From: Bdellovibrionales bacterium RBG_16_40_8
Lineage (GTDB): Bacteria > Bdellovibrionota > Bdellovibrionia > Bdellovibrionales > UBA1609
Direction: 5' to 3'
DNA length: 6,532 nucleotides
Assembly (NCBI GenBank): GCA_001769925.1
Contig: MEPT01000009.1
Location: forward strand, 1-6,532
The notes below the pieces were generated by a model. It saw only the letters and a program-made list of their open reading frames with translations, was not told where the DNA came from and made no database searches. The position numbers were made by a program, and so were the translations under genes. Positions 1 through 5,111 of this stretch are shown piece after piece (position 1 is the first letter of the stretch; every line of letters begins with the position of its first letter).

Positions 1-19
1 GGATCTGAAAAAATTAAAT

Positions 20-96
20 TGGGGCGATCGACGGGGCTTGAACCCGCGACAACCGGAATCACAATCCGGTGCTCTACCAACTGAGCTACGACCGCC
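20..96 (-). tRNA. tRNA-His (anticodon GTG)
   Basis: The minus strand folds into a complete cloverleaf. The 7-bp acceptor GCGGTCG pairs with CGATCGC with one G-U pair. The D-arm begins TAGCTCAGTTGG. The anticodon stem CCGGA/TCCGG encloses a loop with anticodon GTG (plus-strand bases 60-62). The T-arm carries GTTCAAGC. An extra G precedes the acceptor and faces a C at the discriminator position. This G-1:C73 pair is the identity element of bacterial histidine tRNA, so the anticodon and the identity element agree. The 3' CCA is encoded (20-22 on the plus strand). The 77-base span includes G-1 and CCA. The DNA just beyond CCA is T-rich on the minus strand, but I see no separate terminator hairpin before the window edge. 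Confidence 0.97.
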
Positions 97-112
97 ATAA
101 AAATGTTAGCTC

Positions 113-140
113 TTTATACCACCTAGGTTAAATCGAGCAA
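113..140 (-). promoter_or_regulatory. Putative sigma-70-type promoter of tRNA-His
   Basis: On the minus strand a TATAAA box (113-118) is preceded directly by TGG, an extended -10 (TGn) motif. After a 16-base spacer there is a weak -35, TTGCTC (135-140). Transcription would start about 10 bases before the mature tRNA 5' end, leaving a short leader for RNase P to remove. The -10 is strong and well placed. The -35 matches the consensus only in its first three bases. The assignment is by motif and position only. Confidence 0.55.
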
Positions 141-163
141 TCAGATTTTAAGTAAAAAAACCA

Positions 164-955
164 TTATGCTGCAGCTTTACCTGTTGATTTTTTATGTAGC
201 TCGAGGTGAACCAAGTAGGCAAGTTCGCTAGTGACTTGAATAGCAGGGTGCGAACTGAGTTTGCCGGCCTGATGCCCGGCAAGAAGCAGTATTTGCAGCC
301 AAAATTTTACATTTTTGAACGGCTCATCGCCAAAGCTAGCTTTGGTAGTACTCCAATTTTTAATAAACTCAAGGGCTGCATTTTGCATTTCTACACGTAT
401 ACGATTAAGCGTACGCGCAAGCATAAATAATACTAGGTGGGGCAGGATAATACCAAAAATAAGGGTTAAAGCGCCTGCAATAATCAAAAGCCTAGTAGTA
501 TCATTATAATTAGTAAGCTCGGCGCGCAGGGCTGACAACTCTTTTTGCTTTAATGCATTAAGCGACTTAGAGACCTGTGCTAGCGTAGAAAAATCATCGC
601 TTAAAGGGATATCGTTAGGGGTAGTATTAAGAGAAGTTATAATAACTTTAATCTCTTGCCAGTTATTTAATATTGTAAGAACTTTTTTTTCATCTTCACG
701 ATTTCTAATTATAAGATGTTGGCGCTCGCTAAGCTCTGCCTGAAATACGGCAAGTTTATTTAGTGCGAGATCAGATTTTTCTATACGTTCAAGTGATGCC
801 TGCTGCTTTGCCCCTAGATTTCTTTTAAAGGTGAAGTAGTTGAACCCTAAAACTGCTGACACAGCGATTGAAAATATATTAAAAGCCAAAAATATAACTA
901 GGCAGCGTTTATAAAAAGTCCATTTAGCTAAAAAATAATCAAGTGAACGTGTCAT
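164..955 (-). CDS. Uncharacterised two-helix membrane protein (263 aa)
   Basis: I do not recognise a family. A hydrophobic helix at about residues 18-39 follows a basic N-terminus (KWTFYKR). Next comes a hydrophilic, helix-prone stretch of about 115 residues (41-155) rich in Lys, Glu, Gln and Leu, with likely coiled-coil character (QQASLERIEKSDLALNKL). A second hydrophobic helix lies at about 156-181, and a mixed tail of about 80 residues (182-263) ends in KAAA. By the positive-inside rule both termini are cytoplasmic and the middle is outside the inner membrane. This resembles the sensor part of a chemoreceptor or kinase, but there is no HAMP domain, kinase or methyl-accepting signature. The start overlaps the stop of the AI-2E gene as ATGA. 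No convincing Shine-Dalgarno precedes it, so translation probably depends on coupling. It is the last gene of the operon, and no clear terminator follows. Being real and co-expressed is well supported; the function is unknown. Confidence 0.85.
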   Translation of the reverse strand: MTRSLDYFLAKWTFYKRCLVIFLAFNIFSIAVSAVLGFNYFTFKRNLGAKQQASLERIEKSDLALNKLAVFQAELSERQHLIIRNREDEKKVLTILNNWQEIKVIITSLNTTPNDIPLSDDFSTLAQVSKSLNALKQKELSALRAELTNYNDTTRLLIIAGALTLIFGIILPHLVLFMLARTLNRIRVEMQNAALEFIKNWSTTKASFGDEPFKNVKFWLQILLLAGHQAGKLSSHPAIQVTSELAYLVHLELHKKSTGKAAA

Positions 956-2226
956 ATAATTCTATAATCTTTAAGCCCGGCAAAAAGGGTTTCGGTTACA
1001 ACTTTAATAATAACGATAGTCGGAATAGCAAATATCATTCCGGCAAAGCCAAACATCAAAGAGCCACCGAAAACGCTGAGGATAACAACCAGAGGGTGAA
1101 TATTTACGGCACTTCCGACTACGAGAGGCTGATAAATTGCGTTATCTAATAAGTGAGCTATAACAACTACAGCTAATACTGCGATCATCAAATTATTTTC
1201 ATTTATAAAGGGTAAAAAAGAGTGAACATTTTCGGCGATAAGTGAGTAAAAAACTCCCATAATACAAGCGATAAAAGTTCCTACAAATGGAATTGCATTA
1301 GTTAACCCACCAACCATACCGATAATGATGGCCATTTTCAGTTCAACTCCGCTGATAAATAATCCAATAAAAAGAGTAAGTCCTACAAGTAAACACTCGA
1401 GCATAGTGCCACGAATGTACTTGCCCAAAGCATCATCAACTTTTTCAGCGACGGTATAGGCTAGTTCAAAATAACGGTTTGGTATAAGTCGTAAAAAGAA
1501 ATGAAATATCTGACCTTTATCAAGTAAAATAAATATAAATGCAAGAGGTAAAATTATCCAGTGTGATAGGGCACGCATTATATTTGCCAAATTACCTATA
1601 TCATCTCCAGCGGGCTTTTCTATTGCGACGATGGCACTGCCAGCTAGAGACTTTAATTTTTCAATATCAACTTTTTGATTTTTTAAATTGGCTAAGTAGT
1701 ATTCGTAATATTTTTTATTTTCATGATCGCTATCACTGATTTCTTTTTGCAAAATCAAAAATCGTTTGCGCTCATCATCGCTCATTTTTACGTAGTCGAT
1801 AACACGTTTTTTAAGCTCATCAAATTCTTGGCCGAGAGTTTTGTAAATAAAATTACCTTTGCCACCATCAGCTAAATTCATCAATGATAGGTAGCGCTCA
1901 TTAAGACGATATTGCAAACGCACCTTAAGCTGAAGTTTTTCACGTTCATTAGGTAGACTTGCTTTAATAAAAGTAGTGCCCCAGTAGGTGATAGATCCAA
2001 CAAAAAACAAAAGTGCACCGGCCCTTATGTATTTTGTTATGGCAGGCCCACGAAAACTATTTGCAAGCGGTTTAAACAGATAGGCAAGAAATGCACCAAT
2101 TATGAAAGGTAAAATCATGGGCTGTAAACCATATACAATGCCTGCTATAAGAATAGAAAAAAATATCGAAGTCATCGAGTAAACTACAATTCGACGAGTT
2201 TTTCTTGAGCGCTCAGAACCGCTCAT
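952..2226 (-). CDS. AI-2E/PerM (UPF0118) family transporter-like membrane protein (424 aa)
   Basis: A polytopic inner-membrane protein of the AI-2E family. Members include TqsA, linked to autoinducer-2 export, and Na+/H+ antiporter-like proteins; the substrate cannot be read from sequence. Three hydrophobic helices lie at about residues 13-34, 36-54 and 68-88. A long charged region (about 89-215) follows. The conserved C-terminal half has helices near 221-236, 276-293, 296-331, 346-362 and 376-410. Family hallmarks are visible: IPNRYFELA (248-256), KYIRGT (269-274), AIPFVGTFIA (311-320), DNAIYQPLVVG (361-371) and IHPLVVILSVFGGS (376-389), then FGFAGMIFAIPT. The protein is longer than the usual 340-380 residues because of the charged insert. 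A good Shine-Dalgarno (AAGGCGG) sits inside the end of the upstream cyclic-nucleotide-binding gene, whose TAA overlaps this ATG by one base. The family call is firm; calling it an AI-2 exporter would not be justified. Confidence 0.93.
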   Translation of the reverse strand: MSGSERSRKTRRIVVYSMTSIFFSILIAGIVYGLQPMILPFIIGAFLAYLFKPLANSFRGPAITKYIRAGALLFFVGSITYWGTTFIKASLPNEREKLQLKVRLQYRLNERYLSLMNLADGGKGNFIYKTLGQEFDELKKRVIDYVKMSDDERKRFLILQKEISDSDHENKKYYEYYLANLKNQKVDIEKLKSLAGSAIVAIEKPAGDDIGNLANIMRALSHWIILPLAFIFILLDKGQIFHFFLRLIPNRYFELAYTVAEKVDDALGKYIRGTMLECLLVGLTLFIGLFISGVELKMAIIIGMVGGLTNAIPFVGTFIACIMGVFYSLIAENVHSFLPFINENNLMIAVLAVVVIAHLLDNAIYQPLVVGSAVNIHPLVVILSVFGGSLMFGFAGMIFAIPTIVIIKVVTETLFAGLKDYRII

Positions 2227-2780
2227 TAAGCCACCGCCTTGATTTTTCTCTCAATTAGTTCATTAGTGGCTTTCAGTCTATTACCAATAATTGTGGCAAG
2301 CGATTTATAGATATTAGCTGTGATATCAGGGTTGGTAGAGTTGAGTTTATCAAGATCTTTACGAAAAAGTGCCAAAACTTTTGTTGGTACTATCGCCCTT
2401 GCCGAAGCTGATCTTGGTGATTCATCTAATAACGCAAGTTCACCGAAAAACGCATTTTTACTAATAACAGCTAGTTGGGTGGCCTCGCCTTTAGGAGTTG
2501 GAATTTCGACAGAGATTTCTCCTGATTGAATGATAAAAAGTGCTGCCCCTGGCTGGTCAATTTCAAAAATATATTCGCCATCTCGGTATTCACGCTCATA
2601 AACCACACGCGCAACTTCATCTAACTGATGTTTTTTTAAAAGTTCAAAAAACGGGATGCGTTTTAAAAATTTAATTTTATCTTGCTCTGGAACATTGCGA
2701 TTTACCTTACGTAACTGGCCCCAAAAAATCCGCAGAGCCGATTTTTTTTCATTTTCTGTTAATTTAGTGATCGGTTTCAT
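2226..2780 (-). CDS. Stand-alone cyclic nucleotide-binding domain protein (184 aa)
   Basis: A Crp/PKA-type cNMP-binding domain covers about residues 40-150: an N-terminal helix (KFLKRIPFFELL), a beta-roll (DGEYIFEIDQPGAALFIIQSG, about 68-87) and the phosphate-binding cassette FGELALLDESPRSASARA (112-129). E114 and R123 are the cassette Glu and Arg that contact the ribose and cyclic phosphate, so ligand binding (cAMP or cGMP) is plausible. The C-terminal 35 residues look helical. No DNA-binding helix-turn-helix follows, so this is not a Crp/Fnr transcription factor. It has no signal peptide or membrane helix and should be cytoplasmic. It heads the operon; GAGGTC lies 8 bases before the ATG. 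Its stop overlaps the start of the AI-2E gene (TAATG), suggesting that it senses a nucleotide and acts on that membrane protein. The partner is inferred from gene order only. Confidence 0.93.
   Translation of the reverse strand: MKPITKLTENEKKSALRIFWGQLRKVNRNVPEQDKIKFLKRIPFFELLKKHQLDEVARVVYEREYRDGEYIFEIDQPGAALFIIQSGEISVEIPTPKGEATQLAVISKNAFFGELALLDESPRSASARAIVPTKVLALFRKDLDKLNSTNPDITANIYKSLATIIGNRLKATNELIERKIKAVA
2234..2240 (-). promoter_or_regulatory. Ribosome binding site of the AI-2E family gene
   Basis: AAGGCGG on the minus strand differs from the AAGGAGG consensus at one base and lies 7 bases before the ATG at 2226. It falls inside the last codons of the upstream gene. With the TAATG stop/start overlap it supports 2226 as the true start and points to translational coupling. 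Confidence 0.7.
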
Positions 2781-2787
2781 GCTTTAA

Positions 2788-2793
2788 GACCTC
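2788..2793 (-). promoter_or_regulatory. Ribosome binding site of the cyclic nucleotide-binding gene
   Basis: GAGGTC on the minus strand contains the GAGGT core of a Shine-Dalgarno and ends 7 bases before the ATG at 2780. This supports that start as the first gene of the operon. Confidence 0.7.
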
Positions 2794-2829
2794 GCACATA
2801 TTACTCGGAATTATGTCACTTAATTTAAA

Positions 2830-2840
2830 GACAAATTGTC
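2830..2840. repeat. 11-base palindrome GACAAATTGTC upstream of the operon
   Basis: Two perfect 5-base arms (GACAA/TTGTC) flank a central A. The site is in an AT-rich stretch about 50 bases upstream of the cyclic nucleotide-binding gene's start, where an operon promoter would be expected. It could be an operator for a dimeric regulator. No clear -35/-10 pair could be fixed around it, so the role is conjecture. Confidence 0.3.
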
Positions 2841-2872
2841 GATTAGGGAGCCTAAGTTTTGCCCTGCTACGC

Positions 2873-2898
2873 AAGACTTTGGTGGAGTCGCAAGTCTT
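2873..2898 (-). repeat. Inverted repeat AAGACTT/AAGTCTT in the intergenic region
   Basis: Perfect 7-base arms at 2873-2879 and 2892-2898 are separated by 12 bases. A competing shorter pairing (GACT with AGTC inside the loop) also exists. In minus-strand RNA this would be a modest stem-loop with no T-tract after it, so it is not a canonical terminator. It lies between the DCC-family gene and the three-gene operon and could be a processing or attenuation structure, or chance. Confidence 0.35.
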
Positions 2899-2905
2899 AA
2901 GTATC

Positions 2906-2930
2906 TACATAGCTATAATGGCTATGGTAG
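2906..2930 (-). repeat. Hairpin overlapping the stop codon of the DCC-family gene
   Basis: CTACATAGC (2906-2914) pairs with GCTATGGTAG (2921-2930). This gives nine base pairs with one bulged base and a 7-base loop. The stem includes the last two codons and the TAG stop of the minus-strand DCC-family gene. No run of T follows on the minus strand, so intrinsic termination is doubtful. It may protect the 3' end of that mRNA or be a weak terminator. Confidence 0.4.
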
Positions 2931-3347
2931 AAATTGCTTACGCTCTTCAGTTGTAGGTACACGACAAACAGCTCTTCTGCCGAAAATTTTATAACGGTAC
3001 CTAGCTATAAAGCCGTAAATCATGTCTCGCAAAGGTGTAGGCATATACATAAGAGCTCGCAGATAGCTCCATGGCGCGCTGAGGCGAGAAAATATCATCA
3101 ATATAGCTTGTGATTTATCAAAAACTACTTTGTCGCAGTATAAGACTATACTTTGATTTTTGCTTATTTTTTCACCAGACAGACACTTTTTTGCAGTTTC
3201 TCCTTGAAGCGATGCGATTTTAAAAATTCGCTTTCGATCATGGCGTAAAAGCCAATCGACGAAGCCATTACATAGGTTGCATACGCCGTCGAAGAAAATT
3301 ATGGGATCTTGCATTTCTTTAGCATTCAACATAATCTGTGTGCTCAC
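2922..3347 (-). CDS. DCC-family (DUF393) thiol-disulfide oxidoreductase-like protein (about 141 aa)
   Basis: The N-terminal part carries the family signature IIFFDGVCNLCNGFVDWLL (16-34). It contains the D-G-x-C-x-x-C core with C23 and C26, a thioredoxin-like CXXC placement. The remaining conserved blocks are FKIASLQGETAK (42-53), the helical stretch YLRALMYMPTPLRDMIYGFIARYRYKIFG, and the terminal RRAVCRVPTTEERKQFL with a third cysteine (C128). The length is normal for the family. There is no signal peptide, so it is probably cytoplasmic or membrane-associated. The family is predicted to do thiol-disulfide chemistry, but its substrates are mostly unknown. The start is uncertain. GTG at 3347 has AAGG only 3 bases upstream, which is too close, while ATG codons at 3332 and 3314 are also in frame and would keep the whole domain. 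It is divergent from the FKBP lipoprotein gene. Confidence 0.9.
   Translation of the reverse strand: MSTQIMLNAKEMQDPIIFFDGVCNLCNGFVDWLLRHDRKRIFKIASLQGETAKKCLSGEKISKNQSIVLYCDKVVFDKSQAILMIFSRLSAPWSYLRALMYMPTPLRDMIYGFIARYRYKIFGRRAVCRVPTTEERKQFLP
3309..3335 (+). promoter_or_regulatory. Weak candidate promoter for the FKBP gene
   Basis: TTGCAT (3309-3314) and CATAAT (3330-3335) lie 15 bases apart on the plus strand, giving a leader of about 40 bases before the ATG at 3384. The -10 matches five of six consensus bases, but the spacer is short. With only 36 bases between the divergent genes, the promoter is expected inside the 5' end of the DCC-family gene, which is where this lies. Confidence 0.25.
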
Positions 3348-3366
3348 AAACCTTTTTTAGGATTTT

Positions 3367-3372
3367 AGGGGG
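3367..3372 (+). promoter_or_regulatory. Possible ribosome binding site of the FKBP gene
   Basis: AGGGGG is the only purine-rich, Shine-Dalgarno-like element before the ATG at 3384. Its 11-base spacing is longer than the usual 5-9. No alternative in-frame start nearby would leave the signal peptide intact, so the annotated start is kept. Confidence 0.45.
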
Positions 3373-3383
3373 AAATAAAGTTT

Positions 3384-4100
3384 ATGAAGCAGCAACTGAT
3401 TTCTTTAGAAAAAATTATTACAAGCGTCGTATGCGGTGGCCTTTTATTCACTATTACAGCATGTGACAAACCAAACTTGACACAAGATAAGGGTAAATAC
3501 AGTTATAGCATAGGCGTTCAGGTAGCGCGAAATATGAAACAGCAACAAATAGATATTGATGCCAAAGCATTTAGCGCAGCCCTAGAAGACGTAATGACAG
3601 ATAAACAGCTTCGACTTTCTGACCAAGAACGCGATCAGGCTTTGCGCAAAATGAGTGAGGGTTTACAAGCAAAAAGTGCCGTAGTGGCCCAAGAAAATAT
3701 TAAAAAAGGTGTAGAGTACCTTGAAGAAAATAAGAAAAAAGACGGCGTTAAAGTTACTGAATCTGGGTTGCAGTATAAAGTCATTACTGAAGGAGCTGGT
3801 TCTAAGCCTAAGTCAGAAGATACTGTTGAAGTTCACTATCGCGGTACGCTTATTGACGGCAAAGAATTTGATAGTTCATATTCGCGAAATCAGCCGGCGC
3901 AATTTCCGGTAAAAGCGGTTATTTCTGGGTGGACTGAGGCCTTACAGCTTATGAAAGAGAGTTCTAAGTATCAGTTAGTGATACCTGCAAATATAGCTTA
4001 TGGAGAACGCGGCAGCCCTCCTTCTATCCCACCCAATTCAGTTTTGGTTTTTGAGGTAGAGCTACTTAAAATATTAAAGAAAGAAGCCGTTAAGCGTTAA
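3384..4100 (+). CDS. FKBP-type peptidyl-prolyl cis-trans isomerase lipoprotein, Mip/FkpA type (238 aa)
   Basis: It isomerises prolyl peptide bonds during folding of envelope proteins. A lipoprotein signal peptide (1-26) ends in the lipobox ITAC, placing the lipidated cysteine at C27. The FKBP N-terminal dimerisation domain covers about 33-115 (YSIGVQVARNMKQQQIDID). It is joined by a lysine-rich helix to the catalytic FKBP domain (about 125-232), which contains GLQYKVITEG, VEVHYRGTLIDGKEFDSSY, VISGWTEALQLM, IPANIAYGERG and IPPNSVLVFEVELL. Active-site residues Y152, F162, D163, W183, Y206 and F223 are all present, so it should be active. The residue after C27 is Asp, which in E. coli would keep a lipoprotein in the inner membrane. 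AGGGGG lies about 11 bases before the ATG, which is rather distant. The last 27 bases overlap the convergent EEP-family gene. Confidence 0.95.
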   Translation: MKQQLISLEKIITSVVCGGLLFTITACDKPNLTQDKGKYSYSIGVQVARNMKQQQIDIDAKAFSAALEDVMTDKQLRLSDQERDQALRKMSEGLQAKSAVVAQENIKKGVEYLEENKKKDGVKVTESGLQYKVITEGAGSKPKSEDTVEVHYRGTLIDGKEFDSSYSRNQPAQFPVKAVISGWTEALQLMKESSKYQLVIPANIAYGERGSPPSIPPNSVLVFEVELLKILKKEAVKR

Positions 4101-5078
4101 TACTAACGGATAATGGTCTGAGGCAAATAATGACCGTTCTTCGAGCGATCGAGGAGCGGGTGCGTTTGATCCGTCTAGGTCTTTGAAGCGATATACGAAG
4201 GTCTCTTCTTTTGCGACCAGCTTATGTAGTGATTGAGAGGCAAATATATAATCAATTTGCATTGGTATTAGTTTGCCAGAAGATAAGATTTGAATTTGCG
4301 TGTAACGCTCATTTAGCGGTTTACCAGCAATTTCAAGAACGTCGACAAGGTCAGTATTTTTATATAACGACAAAAATTCTGGCTCGGTATTTTCTCGGCT
4401 AGCAAGGCCGTTTAAATCTCCGCAAATAAGAATCGGGGTTTTTTGACCTAGCTCGTTTCTTAGTTCAGCATAAATTTCAAGAAGACTGTTAAACTCAGCA
4501 GCCCTGCGAAGTTTGCCCTCAGGGTCAATTTTTTCACTATCTAATTTTGACTTAAGGTGCGTAAGTAAAATAGTAAGACGCGGAGAATTTTCGTCAGGGT
4601 TGAATAGTCTAAGTTCAGCTACGTCTCGTGAAAAATAGTGTGATTTGCCGCCAGCAGGGGTTTGTACTTCGTGGGGGTATAAAAAATTAAGGGGGCGATC
4701 TTTATGTGAAATAAGTAGCGCCTTAGAGCTCAAAGTATTACTAATCAAATAACCTACATCTATGCCACGAAGAGAGTTACCCTCTTTTAAATAGGTTTTA
4801 AATCTAGAGTTAAGAAAAAATTTATTAAAGTTTTCAAGAGATTCTAATCCGCCGACTTCATTAAGCATAACGATATCGGGATTTATATCTTGAATGATAT
4901 TAGCTAGATCCCATACTTTTTTAATGGATTTGTTTGGCGTTATTGAATTAGTTAGGCCTCGCCACTCTTGTTCTGTGATTTTTTTTAGATCTTGATTTTT
5001 ATATAAGTCTAAAATTAAAAAAAGATTCTCGACGTTGAATTGCATTAGGCGTAAAGACTGTTTGGCATCTGAAAACAT
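4074..5078 (-). CDS. Endonuclease/exonuclease/phosphatase (EEP) family protein (334 aa)
   Basis: A metal-dependent phosphoesterase of the DNase I-like fold. All fold motifs appear in order: MQFNVENLF (12-20, N15), MLNEVGG (71-77, E74 metal ligand), RGIDVGYLIS (104-113), THLKSK (173-178, H174), CGDLNG (219-224, D221 and N223), MQIDYIFAS (273-281, D276) and SDHYPLVLTL (320-329, D321 and H322). It should therefore be catalytically competent. The substrate (nucleic acid, phosphoinositide or other phosphodiester) cannot be told. There is no obvious signal peptide; the first ten residues are polar. The start is uncertain: ATG at 5078 and ATG at 5045 (M12) both lack a clear Shine-Dalgarno, and the second would begin exactly at the first motif. 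It is divergent from the M17 peptidase gene and overlaps the convergent FKBP gene by 27 bases. Confidence 0.93.
   Translation of the reverse strand: MFSDAKQSLRLMQFNVENLFLILDLYKNQDLKKITEQEWRGLTNSITPNKSIKKVWDLANIIQDINPDIVMLNEVGGLESLENFNKFFLNSRFKTYLKEGNSLRGIDVGYLISNTLSSKALLISHKDRPLNFLYPHEVQTPAGGKSHYFSRDVAELRLFNPDENSPRLTILLTHLKSKLDSEKIDPEGKLRRAAEFNSLLEIYAELRNELGQKTPILICGDLNGLASRENTEPEFLSLYKNTDLVDVLEIAGKPLNERYTQIQILSSGKLIPMQIDYIFASQSLHKLVAKEETFVYRFKDLDGSNAPAPRSLEERSLFASDHYPLVLTLNGFFL
4087..4109. repeat. Inverted repeat at the convergent gene ends
   Basis: CCGTTA (4087-4092) and TAACGG (4104-4109) form a 6-bp stem with an 11-base loop. It spans the FKBP stop codon and the final codons of the EEP-family gene. 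On the minus strand the stem is followed by the T-rich CTTCTTTCTTT, which itself encodes the last residues and leads into the stop. On the plus strand no T-run follows. It may be a weak terminator acting mainly on the minus strand, but the stem is short. Confidence 0.35.
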
Positions 5079-5098
5079 GATAAAAGTCTAACCAAGAG

Positions 5099-5105
5099 AA
5101 AGGGG
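5099..5105 (+). promoter_or_regulatory. Ribosome binding site deciding the GTG start of the M17 peptidase
   Basis: AAAGGGG ends 6 bases before GTG at 5112, which is good spacing. No ATG, GTG or TTG in the same frame lies close upstream, so the GTG is the best start. Confidence 0.55.
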
Positions 5106-5111
5106 ATTGTC

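Noticed and set aside
148..176. Intrinsic terminator after the three-gene operon (T-run on the minus strand just past the stop at 164)
   Set aside because: The T-run is preceded only by the loopless palindrome GCTGCAGC, which cannot form a proper terminator stem.
206..509. Plus-strand open frames of 60-75 codons opposite the orphan membrane protein gene
   Set aside because: They lie wholly inside the coupled minus-strand gene, show no domain-like composition or good ribosome binding site, and look like shadows.
952..2226. Naming the AI-2E family protein as an autoinducer-2 exporter (tqsA)
   Set aside because: The family is functionally mixed and no quorum-sensing gene is nearby, so the family name does not establish the substrate.
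2226..2780. Annotating the cyclic nucleotide-binding protein as a Crp/Fnr transcription regulator
   Set aside because: The protein ends soon after the nucleotide-binding domain, with only a helical tail and no helix-turn-helix.
2915..2920. TATAAT on the plus strand as a promoter -10
   Set aside because: No -35 lies at the right distance and no plus-strand gene follows. The bases are the loop of the hairpin at 2906-2930.
3337..3348. TGTGTGCTCACA at the DCC-family start, resembling a Crp half-site pair
   Set aside because: The TGTG and CACA arms are only 4 bases apart rather than the spacing of a Crp site (TGTGA-N6-TCACA), and the match is short enough to be chance.
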